Of a DNA stretch of 64,000 nucleotides, positions 48,976 through 59,561 are shown one piece after another. This stretch comes from Carettochelys insculpta. Lineage: Eukaryota > Chordata > Testudines > Carettochelyidae. A model generated the notes under the pieces. The model saw only the letters and a list, made by a program, of their open reading frames with translations. It searched no databases and had not been told where the DNA came from. Positions within the stretch are counted from its first letter, which is position 1, and every line of letters starts with the position of its first letter. Position numbers and translations under genes: made by a program. The stretch covers positions 36,173,501 to 36,237,500 of the forward strand of contig NC_134145.1 in NCBI RefSeq assembly GCF_033958435.1. Direction: 5' to 3'.

Positions 48976-49179
48976 CAAGAAGTCTTGTGGGACCTTATAG
49001 ACTAACAGATATTTTGGAGCATAAGCTTTCATGGGCAAAGACCCACTTCACCAGATGCATCAGATGAAGTGGGTCTTTGCCCATAAAAGCTCATGCTCCA
49101 AAATATCTTAGTCTATAAGGTGCCACAAGACTTCTTGTTGTTCTCGAAGCTACAGACTAACACAGCTGCCTCTCTGATA
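48976..49179. mobile_element. Palindromic Penelope-like insertion with 13-bp target duplication
   Basis: The 204-bp insert is flanked by CAATGCAGACAAA at 48963-48975 and 49180-49192. The left arm reads on - and the right arm on +, meeting near 49057. Each arm runs from a hairpin-forming AGTGGGTCTTTGCCCA through AGCTYATGCTCCAAAATAT, TAGTCTATAAGGT and CACAAGACTTCTTG; only the right arm continues to ACAGACTAACACAGCTGCC. An inverted 5' partial copy with a target duplication of this size is known for Penelope-like retroelements. The arms carry decayed hammerhead-like boxes (CTGGTGA/AGATGA, then TGAAA/TAAAA). Confidence 0.7.
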
Positions 49180-49192
49180 CAATGCAGACAAA

Positions 49193-51317
49193 GTAACCTA
49201 GACTGAGGAAAAAGGTGAAATCTTTCAAGACCATTCCTGAGCCCACCCTATATTTTAAATTTAAAGAAAACCTTCCCATTCACCCTCTACTGTACTCACA
49301 TCTGCTGTTCCCTGTGTGGTTTCAGGTTGACAGCAGGGTATACTATGCAGGAATTGTGCACTCCTAGTTTGTCTCCCACAATTCTTCTTTCAATTCCATA
49401 AGAACAGTTCCACTGTGTGTACTGGGAAGGGACTTTCTGTGACCATGTAGCTGACAACAGTATTTACCCTCATTTCTCTGTACTACATTTCTTCTCTCTA
49501 CAAATGGAAGGAAATCATCTTTACCCATCTCACATAGATACAGTGAGGCTTGATTAGTGTTTTAGGAAATACTTTACTATCTTTGGATGAAAGATCCTAA
49601 AGCAATAGAGCACTGGACAAAGAAAATAAGTATACCTTGTACTTTTATTTGGTCAGACACTGGAATCCATCAGCGCTGACCTGAAACGGCCTGATCTGGT
49701 AATCAAGACTATTTAAATATGAGAAATGTGGTAATAACTAGTGGTATGTTTCAGGCCAGGTATACACTAAAAAATTAGGTCTGTTTGAACTATGGTGATT
49801 GGAGTGTGAAAAATCCATAACCCCCCACCGACTTCCAAGTAGTGTAGTTACACCAGTCCATGTTTGTATGTATCTGAAATCTGCTATGCGAATTAGATAC
49901 GAGAATTTTGTTCTAAGATTTGTTTCCTCTATTGTACAGACTTTAATCTGCTTGTATATCTGTCTAGGAAGATACATGAAGCTATGCTGTAAGATCCCTG
50001 GATAACTGTAACATTTATTTTTTCTATTGATGATCTACTCATGATCACATGAAATACTTTTTACACTTAATGACAGGAAGCATTTTGATGGCCAGTGGTT
50101 TTAAAAGGATTTATTTTAACATTGAGAGCACCTAAGAGGGCCCATTTGACTGGATTACAGAAAATGAGTGTAATAATTACAATCTGATTCCAAATATCTC
50201 CCTTTCAAATTTCAAGAAAGAAAAGGAATCTCTTTCAGTCTGTAAAGATGTGGAAGCTGCGTAATGGAAGCACTTTAGGAAATGATTTGTCTTTTAAATG
50301 ATCAAATGAAATTACACTGCTTCCAAACCAGTGACTGTGATTCTGCCATGGTTGTGCACACCAGGTTGTGATGGCCCTGCGTCCTTAAATTTACCAATAA
50401 AACAGTTGCTGCTTAACTAACATACCTTCTTGTATCACTATCATAGCATTATTAGGGATGAGTAGACTGTATATAAAAGTATCCCAAACCCTCACCCCCA
50501 CCATCTAAATTATATTCCATTCTTTTGTAGATGACCTAAACACAGAGTAATGGACATACTTTTATTTTCCTCTCTTCATTTGCGTCCCTGTCACACCTCT
50601 TGGTCAGTTATGGAGCTCCTATAGTAATAAGTAAGATAAAGGATGTACTTGGCTCACAGTAATATGGTGCTGTACTACAGTCTATTGCATATTTTCTTTC
50701 TGTATTAAAGTGAACAAAAGCACATTAGCAGAGTATAGCATCTTGTTACGGAACTCTTAGAAGTAATATAATTAGTTTTACTGGCATATCACAGCAGGAA
50801 GCAGAAACATGATGATCTATTTGATACCATAACAGATACTTTGTTGTTTTCCTAAGATAATGTAGTCTTGGTGATTGAAATGTGCTGGCTTTTTTCAGGC
50901 TTCTTTTGGTGCTCAGTATTAAATCCCAGGTACTGGGTATGAATGTTTGTTGCCTCTATTAAAGAGAAGAGAAGTGATCACAGGAAAGAAAACATACCTC
51001 TGATTTTTTTTGTACCCTATGTCCTCAAATTCCCATTGCTAGCAGACTTTGCATAAAAACTAAATTAGTAAGGGCACAGGTATTTCCATTTTTGTCTTGA
51101 GCAAAGATGTGATCACAAAGCATAATTGTACGTGAGTTTTGTGGCTATATACTTAAAAGATAACCAGGAACTCTACTTAATTTGAATCAGCCCCTGGGCC
51201 TAGAGGAAAGTCAGCTCAAGACAGCATACAGATGTGTGGCAATGTGTTCATCGCCATATGAGCAAAGTTCTATGCAGAAACTATATTAAATTGTTAAAGG
51301 CAAACAAAGCTATACTA
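49193..51317. other. No gene seen
   Basis: AT-rich non-coding sequence without a recognisable element. Confidence 0.45.
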
Positions 51318-51485
51318 TTAGGTAGTCTCAAAGTTTCTTCGATCTGATGATGGCATGTACATTGGGAGTGAAGTAAGACAATAGAAAACCCGTAAGGGTA
51401 ACATCAATAGAATAGATACTGGGGGAAAAAAAAACCCACCAACCCAAAAAACCAAAAAGGGCAACATTCTTTCTAAGTGTTCCCT
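51318..51485 (+). repeat. Direct repeat, left copy (about 167 bp)
   Basis: From TTAGGTAGTCTCAAAG to AACATTCTTTCTAAGTGTTCCC, over 90% identical by eye to 55434-55599 in the same orientation. The flanks of the two copies are unrelated. Each has a central A-rich part with CCAACCCAAAAAACC. Confidence 0.85.
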
Positions 51486-51537
51486 GCTTGTTAATGTAAG
51501 ACACTGCTGTGTTAAAAGAACAGGGTTAACACACTAG

Positions 51538-52247
51538 GGCTGCGTCTACACGTGCACGCTACTTCGAAGTAGAGGCAGTAACTTCGAAATAGCGCCCGTC
51601 ACGTCTACACGTGTTGGGCGCTATTTCGAAGTTGAAATCGACGTTAGGCGGTGAGACGTCGAAGTCGCTAACCCCATGAGCGGATGGGAATAGCGCCCTA
51701 CTTCGACGTTCAACATCGAAGTAGGGACGTGTAGACGATCCGCGTCCCGCAACATCGAAATAGCGGGGTCCTCCATGGCGGCCATCAGCTGGGGGGTTGA
51801 GAGATACTCTCTCTCCAGCCCTTGCGGGGCTCTGTGGTCACCGTGGGCAGCAGCCCTTAGCCCAGGGCTTCTGGCTGCTGCTGCTGCAGCTGGGGGTCCG
51901 TGCTGCATATACAGGGTCTGCAACTAGTTGTTGGCTCTGTGTATCTTGCACTGTTTAATGAAAGTGTGTCTGGGAGGGGCCCTTTAAGGGAGCGACTTGC
52001 TGTTGAGTCCGCCCCGTGACCCTGTCTGCAGCTGTGCCTGGCTCCCTTATTTCGATGTGTGCTACTTTGGCATGTAGACGTTCCCTCGCTGTGCCTATTT
52101 CGATGTTGGGCTGAGCAACGTCGAAGTTGAACATCGACGTTGCCAGCCCTGGAGGACGTGTAGACGTTATTCATCGAAATAGCCTATTTCGATGTCGCAA
52201 CATCGAAATAAGCTATTTCGAAGTTGGGTGCACGTGTAGACGTAGCC
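51538..52247. mobile_element. Harbinger internal-deletion derivative 2 (710 bp, TSD TAG)
   Basis: GGCTGCGTCTACACGTGCAC at the left end and GCACGTGTAGACGTAGCC at the right end, with TAG at 51535-51537 and 52248-52250. It is collinear with derivative 1 (40058), including the shared core CAGCCCTTAGCCCAGGGCTT and the CCCTTTAAGGGAGCG module. A common founder that then multiplied, rather than two separate deletions, is the simplest reading. Confidence 0.93.
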
Positions 52248-52302
52248 TAGGGGACATAGCTCTAAAATAGTTATGCCTTGCATGTTGAATAGTAACAAAG
52301 AG

Positions 52303-52409
52303 GAAGCCGTGCTAGTCTATACACTATCAAAACAAAAAGCAGTCAAGTAGCACTTTAAAGACTAGCCAAATAGTTTATTAGGTGAGCTTTCGTGGGACAG
52401 ACCCACTTC
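52303..52409 (-). mobile_element. Penelope-like terminal fragment (minus)
   Basis: Reverse complement of the arm seen at 56692-56913: AGTCAAGTAGCACTTTAAAG, ATAGTTTATTAGGTGAGC, then TTTCGTGGGACAGACCCACT on +. The mirror half is absent. It abuts the truncated end of the retrovirus-like element within about 190 bp. Confidence 0.65.
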
Positions 52410-52594
52410 GAAGTGCTACTCCTGCTCTCTTGCAAAACTATACCCTTTCGCGAAACTTTGCTTTCGCTGCTTTCATGTGCTGTTGTCAAGTCTGTTCCAC
52501 AGGTGCACGCTGTGTTGCCAGAAGAGCATCAACCACCTCACTTAATTCCTACTAGCCTTGGAATTAACAAAGGGGTCACGGGGAGGAGTGTAGG

Positions 52595-53634
52595 GTGCAA
52601 TGTCCAGAACTACGGCCGTAAGCTCCGGAGTTACCTTGTTGAGTTCTCGATAGTCCACTGTCATGCGCCATGATCCATCCAGCTTCTTTACTGGCCAGAT
52701 GGGGCTGTTGCAGGCGCTCAGCGTGGGGCGGATAATTTCCGCCTGTAGCAATGCAGCAATAGTGTTACTGATCTTATGCTCTCCACCAGGAATGCGGTAC
52801 TGCTTGACTGACACTGGGGTTTGGGGGACCGGCAGGCACACAGGGTTGCATTTGGGATGTTCCCGCAGTAGGGGCTCCACAGTTTTGATTGCTCGAATCT
52901 AGTGGGGGTGCCCAAAGGCGAACAGCCCATACTGCATATCCACACACCAGCCACGCAAAACGTTCATTCCAATGATGTATTCACCCAAAGGTGCAGCCAG
53001 CACTGTTGCCCGAAAGGGAGAGCCTTTCCCCAGAGTTAGGGTGACCTCCACTGAATAAGCGATGGTCTCTGCTCCTCTGAGGCCCTGCATGACCACCATG
53101 CAACCCGCAGTCTGGGTGGAATGCACAATGGTCACCTCAGCTCCAGTGTCTAACCGCGCTAACACATGCTGCTCCCCTCTCCGGGGCCACTTGATGGTTA
53201 ACGGGCCAAATGGGCTCCAGTCCCCTGCTACCTGTTGCACAGCCACAGCCCGTACCGCAGGGGACCTGCCTCCCCATCGCTTCCTAGGGGGAAGGGTCCA
53301 GTTGATGGGGGCACTGGGCTGTGTCCTCCCCCCGGTTTCTGTACCTTTCTGTGGTGCCTGGGTCTCGCCTGCCCTCTTGGAGGCTCCTACCTCCTCACTC
53401 CGTTGGGTAGGCGGCAGTTGTAACCAGCGTTTGTACAAGTTTGGTGTTGGCACACCATTGATCTCCTCAAGGGGGACTCCTGCCTTTAGCAAGTCTGTTC
53501 ACATGGTTCTCCGGGTCACCCGAGCGTGCCCTTTTTCCTGCCCGGATGCTCCTGCCCAATCACCCTTTCCTTTTGCGGCATGGACCACTTTGGCGCCTAT
53601 GACAGTTTCTAACTGCATCAACGTTCCAACCAAG
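52595..53634 (-). pseudogene. Retroviral protease and reverse transcriptase N terminus, broken
   Basis: Read in one frame from about 53634, the segment holds a Pro/Gly-rich spacer, then the aspartic protease active site LDTGAEVTIV (about 53130) and the flap and helix region ending IIGMNVLRGW. A TAG follows at 52901-52899, and in the same frame comes the RT fingers part (SPIWPVKKLDGSWRMTVDY). A TGA lies at about 53505-53503. The catalytic YxDD box of RT is beyond the truncation. The protease triad context is intact, but the reading frame is not. Confidence 0.82.
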
Positions 53635-54807
53635 TCACCTACGTGCCCATTCGCCTCCATGACCACAGCCATAAGCCTTCAGCTCGAGGGGGGCAAGGTG
53701 TAACAGAGTGGTTTTGATGGATTTCTGGACCTCTACATCATCCGGTCCTACGTCGATGAAAGCCACAGCCCAAGCCATGCCCAGCTGCCGCAGCGTACTC
53801 ACCCCTTCTGGGATCGTATGCCAGGGCCTTACCAGTGCTTCCAGTTCCCCTGGAGAGGGGTAGACCTGGTCCACCACCATAGTCAACCAGTGGTACAGGG
53901 ACAGCGCTTCCACGGCGTTTCCCTGTGCATCAGTAATAACTTGCATAGTCTGCAGCGCCTGTCTGACCTGTGAATCCTGGGACAACATGCCCATCTGGTG
54001 GAGTTCCGCAAGCAGCAGCAACACAGTGTTGCCCGCGTTGTCCCAGACATTCACCAGCCAGGCCAAAAGGCCTTCCCCTGGCTCCTGCTTAAAACTCTTC
54101 ACCACCTCCTGCAACTTACTTGTCTTAAACGTTCGGCAGACCTTGGGCCGCGGTTGCCCCCCTTTCGACCTCAGCTCCCAAACGGGGCGCGCCTGTCTCG
54201 GGACAGTTTGCACAGCCTCTCCGTTCACTTCCTCCTCCTCCTCAGATGAGGAAGAGCTCCAAATGTTCCCATCCCAGGTCTCAGGGTCCCAAGTGGCTAG
54301 TGCAAGGACCGCACACACTTGGGCCGTCAACACCAGTTCTTTCCCTAGTTTCACGCGCCGCCGATTTGCCACTCTCACCGCCAACACCTCTCACCGATGG
54401 GTTAACTCTTGCGTCCTTTTGGACTGCGAGGTAACCACCTCCTGCGCTATTGCCCTCACATCTGCCAAATCGTGACATTCCTCCTCCTTCCCCACCAGTG
54501 CCTTCTGCAGGCGGAGAAGCTCATCATCCAGGGCCTGGAGGGCAGTTAGGAAAAGCCATGCTACCTCTCCCACCACCCTTTTTTCCATCCCTGGCCAGCG
54601 GCTCATCCGCAGCTGACGCAACACCCCTTCTACCTGTACTGGCGTCATGCCTGCCACCTCCTGCAACTCCAGCCAGTCTGCCAGGGCTGTCCAACAGGCC
54701 ACCATCCACGCTACCAGCCCCCATCGCTCCATCAAGGGCCATCCTGGTATGCGCTGCAGGGACAGCGCTGGCTTCCCTGCCTCCCCCGCTTTCGACCATA
54801 AAGGCAT
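53635..54807 (-). pseudogene. Retroviral gag, one in-frame stop
   Basis: The frame starts at the ATG 54807-54805 and stays open to 53635 apart from a TGA at 54393-54391. The first part has a Leu-rich matrix-like segment, then an acidic SSSSSEEEEE tract (about 54240), then a capsid-like helical region (FKQEPGEGLLAWLVNVWDNA, QVRQALQTMQVITDAQG). No Cys-His nucleocapsid knuckle was recognised before the frame changes into the protease part near 53640. The role, by position, is the virion structural precursor. Confidence 0.7.
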
Positions 54808-54820
54808 TGTACCTGGAGAA

Positions 54821-54837
54821 GCCTGCTCGCTGTGCCA
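54821..54837 (-). promoter_or_regulatory. Putative primer-binding site
   Basis: On minus, GGTTACA (LTR end in CA) is followed by two bases and then TGGCACAGCGAGCAGGC. A TGG start two bases after the LTR is the standard position for a site complementary to a tRNA CCA end. The sequence is near, but not equal, to what a tRNA-Ser end would need; the tRNA is not settled. Confidence 0.6.
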
Positions 54838-54840
54838 ATT

Positions 54841-55386
54841 GTAACCAACCAGGCTTGGGTTCCCCAGAAACGAGGCTACATCCAGAAGGCGAGTGCTATA
54901 TTTGGTTTATTGAAAGCGTGTGACACCTGCGACAGGAGCCCTGGAGGCTCTGCAGTCACCAGTGGGGGAAAACCCGACGAGTCGGAGCTTCACTCGGGGA
55001 GAGGCTCTGTAACAGGCCTCCTAATGCTAACTGATAAAGCTCAACTTATTAACATAAGATTGCCTAAAATTGCCTATGCATTTCTTGTCACTATTTCTTG
55101 TGGCCTACTGCCAGTGTAGCCTTGAAGTATTGGCAAGCGTGCTTTCTTTTGCAGGTGTTGCCGTGGCAGGGTTAGTTGTTTTGCAGCTTTTCACCTTGCA
55201 CAGACTGGTCTGTTTGGAATTCTCCTGAGGATTCACAGAGGGGTCGGACTGCACTCTCGACTGTTACAAAGTCTTCTCGCACACTACATTGCTTCATGGC
55301 ATGCAGTGATTCTTGGGGCCACCAAGGCTTGCATTCATCACTGCCCATGCAGCTGAGAGTGGAGTATTCTGCAGAATAGATCCACA
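54841..55386 (-). repeat. 5' LTR of the retrovirus-like element (outer limit uncertain)
   Basis: Its inner edge is fixed by the CA at 54840-54841 next to the primer-binding site. A polyadenylation signal (CAATAAACC on minus) lies at about 54903-54911. The outer edge is set at a possible TGTGGATCTATTC start at about 55386, but no second LTR is present to confirm it. Confidence 0.55.
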
Positions 55387-55433
55387 GACTGGGGGATGTC
55401 TGCCCCCACCAAATATCTGAGCTGGCAGTCCTT

Positions 55434-55599
55434 TAGGTAGTCTCAAAGTTTGTTTGATCTGATGATGGCATGTGCATTGGGAGTGAAGTAAGACAATAGG
55501 AAACCCATGAGGGTAACATCAATGGAATAGATACTGGGAAAAAAAAAAAACCAACCCAAAAAACCGAAAAGGGTAACATTCTTTCTAAGTCTTCCCTAT
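55434..55599 (+). repeat. Direct repeat, right copy (about 167 bp)
   Basis: Partner of 51318-51485 in the same orientation. Its own flanks contain short inverted echoes: AGAATAGATCC and AAATATCTGAGCTGG on the left, and GGATCTATTCT and CCAGCTCAGATATTT on the right. Confidence 0.85.
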
Positions 55600-56679
55600 G
55601 GATCTATTCTTGTACCAGCTCAGATATTTTGCATGCATGTGGGCCTGGGATTGGTCCTCAGTTGGCTGCAATTATCACTATATTGGCTGCTAAGGTATTT
55701 GCGTACAGAATTAAAAGGAGGAGTCTATGGGCAGGAGGCCAGTATGATATTGGTTACCTGATTTGCTTCCAGAAGATTGTGGGATGTTGGGAAAGATTTG
55801 GCAAATGAAGATGGGAGTGTGGGGAAACAGAGTAAAAAGGAGCCTCAGCTTGGTCTGGCTAAAGTTTTCTGGATGATTACTTCATGGGCTGAGGATCCCT
55901 ACCCTGGAACTCAGTTTGCTTAACTGTCACTGATGGTAATGGGTGTTCCATATGGAAGCTGGAGAATTAGGTATTAATAAAAAAAATTAAATCTGATTAC
56001 ATGTAGGATCAGTTTCAATGTCTTGTACTGGTTAGCTCTTACCAATACTCTGTTCTACTTGGTATGAAGTGTTAATGGGCAGAATTTATAGTAGTCTTCT
56101 GCAATTATACTCAGTTTCAGAGGAGTCATGAGGCAGTCCTGAGACTTAGTTGGACTTTGGAATTAGTTATTGTCATGCTTAAAAGAAGCACACAGGATCT
56201 TTTTCAGGTGGAAAGGCACAATGCCACACTTATTAAACAATATAGGCAAAGCAGCGTATGCTTTCAGACACACATACATAAACAAACACCCATCCTGCCA
56301 TGTTATAGTTACCAGTCTGTTGCCCACCCTGATATACTGGCCAGATTAGGAATGTGGGGGTTGAGCCAAGTTCTTTCTGTCAGGACTGGTACCCCGTGTT
56401 GTAGCAAGATGGAATCCAAAGACTAAGACAAGACATCCCTTATACAAGTCCTTGTGTTTTACTTTACTAGGCCTTACTCAATCTCTGAGCATTTTAAACA
56501 CCACCCAGCATTTCAAATAGTCAAGCAGTTCTCAGAATTTCCAGCGGTCATTCTGGGTGCCACCTCATTTGGGTGTTGTGTGGCACGCCAATGGCACAAA
56601 GGTGTTGGTCTCTTGGGAAAGTTCTTATCCGTTTTTCATCAAAAAGGGGTGCCTGCTTCCAACTTTGAGGAAGTCAATC
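55600..56679. other. No gene seen
   Basis: Non-coding; no repeat terminus recognised apart from the echo motif next to the direct repeat. Confidence 0.4.
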
Positions 56680-56691
56680 TGACTTGTTTTG

Positions 56692-56913
56692 AAACAAAAA
56701 GAGTCAAGTAGCACTTTAAAGACTAGCCAAATAGTTTATTAGGTGAGCTTTCGTGGGACAGACCCACTTCTTTAGACCATAGCCAGACTATGGTCTGAAG
56801 AAGTGGGTCTGTCCCACGAAAGCTCACCTAATAAACTATTTGGCTAGTCTTTAAAGTGCTACTTGACTGCTTTTTGTTTTGATAGTGTATAGACTAGCAC
56901 AGCTTCCTCTCTG
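56692..56913. mobile_element. Palindromic Penelope-like insertion with 12-bp target duplication
   Basis: The 222-bp insert lies between TGACTTGTTTTG at 56680-56691 and 56914-56925. The two arms mirror each other around about 56785 (GTGGGACAGACCCACTTC with GAAGTGGGTCTGTCCCAC; AGTTTATTAGGTGAGCTTTC with its complement). In the right arm the boxes CTGAAGA (56795-56801), hairpin GTGGG...CCCAC (56803-56817) and GAAA (56818-56821) stand in the order of a hammerhead ribozyme core, although one extra A separates the first box from the hairpin and no good stem III is visible. Confidence 0.7.
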
Positions 56914-57142
56914 TGACTTGTTTTGGTTTGCCCCAAGTCCTGGTTTCCATCTCTGATCCTCTAGGTATTAAAAGTCCTTTCAAGTCCATTCTTCCTCTCA
57001 TTCACACACACAAGCACATATTTACATAATTGCAGCATGGCAAGAACAAAGAATGTGTGTTACAATTTAACATATAACAGAGTGAACAAAGTAATAAAGA
57101 ATGCAGATGTTACCTCCCAGAAAGTCTGAACAGCGTCTATAA

Positions 57143-57566
57143 GGCTGGGTCTACATGAGCTCCTTCCTTTCGAAAGGGTCATGTTAATGAGTGGGTTTGA
57201 AAGATGCTAATGAGGTGCTGCAATGAATATACAGTGCCTCATTAGCATAATGGTAGCCACGGCGATTCGAAAGTGCGGCTTTTTGAATCGTGTGCCGCCC
57301 GTGGAGACGGGACCTTCTGAAAGGACCCCCCCCAGTTTTCGAAAGCCCTTCTTCCTGTGTGGTGTTAGGAAGAATGGCTTTTGAAAACTAGGGGAGGTCC
57401 CATCTCCATGGGTGGCGTGCAATTTGAAAAGCCACTTTCGAATCTCTGCGGCCGCCATTATGCTTATGAGGCACTGCATATTCATTTGCAGCGCTTCATT
57501 AGCATCTTTTGAATCCGCTCATTAACATGCCCCTTTTGAAAGGAAGGGGCTTGTGTAGACACAGGG
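57143..57566. mobile_element. Foldback MITE, 424 bp, TSD TAA
   Basis: GGCTGGGTCTACATGAGCTC at the left end faces GGCTTGTGTAGACACAGGG at the right, with TAA at 57140-57142 and 57567-57569. Mirrored interior blocks include CCTTCCTTTCGAAAGG with CCTTTTGAAAGGAAGG, and CTCATTAGCATAATGG with CCATTATGCTTATGAG. Terminus of the family GTCTACA type. Confidence 0.9.
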
Positions 57567-58329
57567 TAAGAGTATAACAAAAATTTACAAAACTATAAGT
57601 CTATATTATTTAAGTTTATATTAGGTTCACCACAATAATAACTGACTAACATGAAGCTGCAGATTAACATTTTTTTGGTATTAGTTGAAATACCAAATGT
57701 AGTTAAGATTTTAATACAGCATCTACCTGATCCCTGAGTGATGTACAAAACTAAAAGTACAAGGATAAATGTATTTCATAGAGCTAAAATACAAATGCCA
57801 GGAAGAAATAACAATAATTCACTGTCATGAAAAGCAACTACCACACTGTCACTGTAGAATGCACATAACATTGTGAAATGTTACTCTTTTCTATTTTAAT
57901 GATACATCAAATTATTCACTAATTACTGTTAGTACATTGCATGTTTAACAATTATTATTTACTTAAAATAAGCACATAGTGCTTAGCAAATAATGAATAA
58001 TGTCGATACTTCACTGCACAATGTCAGCACTTGACTAATAATAGTAATAGATAAAAATAAAGCCCTGATTAGTACATAATTTGTAATCATCACTATTTGA
58101 AGATGGCCAAACCTAGGCATCTCATAAGGAAATTGAGATAGCCCTGTAAGGATTCAGCATTTTTAAAAAATTGAAACATACCTATCCCTGACTATCCATT
58201 TCCAAATGCAAAATTCCAACCTATGGGCATGTGAGCATGTTAGATGCACATGGCCACTCAGTAAGGTTCCTGAACAAAAGACACTGTAATGTATGGCAGC
58301 AATTAGACAATGTAATTTCCTTCCTCAGT
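57567..58329. other. No gene seen
   Basis: AT-rich non-coding sequence without recognisable elements. Confidence 0.45.
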
Positions 58330-59060
58330 GTATAGCCCATTTACATCCATTGAACTAGATGCGGTACTGAGCAACATCAAACCCAGAATGGCAGTGGGAC
58401 ATGACACTTCACCAGAATTCCTGAAACGTCTTTGAACCAATGAGCATTAATGATTATCCAAATTCCTGAAGTGTTTCCTCAGTGATCTGGAAAATATCAA
58501 GCGTTTGTCCTTCTAAAATCAAGGAAGGATGCACAAAGTGCAGCAATCTGTTGAGCAATCTGCTATTTAGTACCCTCAAGTCCTATCCTCCAGCATATAT
58601 CTACAGATCTGGGGACAACATTCACAGTGTTAACCAAGCTGCTTCCAGAAGCACTCAAGTACATGCAAGCAAGTCCTAGGCCTGGCTACAGGCTTCAACA
58701 GAATTTGAAGGCAAGAGCTGTTGTGGCCTAGGATATCAGTGTAGCACACTGATTTTATGGTAAAACTGGCAAGAGCTCTTTCAGCATAGGTGGTGGTCAC
58801 TGTCAAACTTCTATTTCATAAAGTGCCTTTTCAGGTACATGTGGGATATAAAACAAGTGTGAAATACAGTGGCTTACCCCAAGCCTCCATGCTTGCAACC
58901 AACATATTCAGTTTTAACACATATAACCTACACTTGAGTCTGTCACACAAGTTTATGTATACAGAAGACATTCAAGAATGTTTGAAATGTCATCCTGGAC
59001 AACTTGGCAGACTATTGTCAGGATGGGGCCAGACTAGTGTGGCTATACTAAATGAATGAT
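58330..59060 (+). pseudogene. Non-LTR retrotransposon reverse transcriptase remnant
   Basis: The + strand holds scattered RT landmarks: ELDAVLSNIKPRMAVGHDTS (the block before motif 1), then after several stops YSGLPQASMLATNIFSFNTY and KFMYTEDI, equivalent to [16 protein letters not shown] and KFxYADDI. The catalytic ADD reads TED. Many stops separate the pieces. It belongs to a LINE family other than the CR1 at 42 kb. Confidence 0.65.
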
Positions 59061-59561
59061 GTGAGCATAACTTAACATAACTGGATGGCTAAGAGAATAC
59101 TGGAAACAGTTTCCCTTTAAGGAGCTCAAATTTGGTAAAGAACTTGCAAAGTCAGAGTGTAAGATTGATATTTGGGTCCAAATAAATACTGGTCCATGCA
59201 AAAATAAATATCACATACGGGCTACGTCTACACGTGCAGCCAACATCGAAATAGCTTATTTCGATGCTGCGACTCGATGAATAACGTCTACAGGTCCTCC
59301 AGGGCCGGCAACGTCGATGTTCAACTTCGACGTTGCTCAGCCCAACATCGAAATAGGCGCAGCGAGGGAATGTCTACACGTCAAAGTAGCACACATCGAA
59401 ATAGGGATGCCAGGCACAGCTGCAAACAGGGTCAACGGGCGGACTAGCGCTTCCGGGGCAACAGCTAGCCGCTCCCTTAAAGGGCCCCTCCCACATACAC
59501 TCAGCCTGCACAGCACGCGGTCTGAGGAACCATAGGCACACAGACCCCGGGCACCGCAGTC

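Larger units (their letters stand above)
52595..55386 (-). mobile_element. Endogenous retrovirus-like element, 5' part, broken
   Basis: In minus orientation the order is LTR, primer-binding site, gag, protease, start of reverse transcriptase. The element stops matching near 52595, soon after the RT box with VDYRELNKVTPE, so the rest of pol, env and the 3' LTR are missing. Coding sequence is interrupted by at least three in-frame stops and one frame change. The class is not clear from what can be read. It is an old non-functional genomic copy. Confidence 0.85.

Noticed and set aside
52595..55386. An active retrovirus
   Set aside because: Several in-frame stops, a frame change and truncation within RT, no env and no second LTR.
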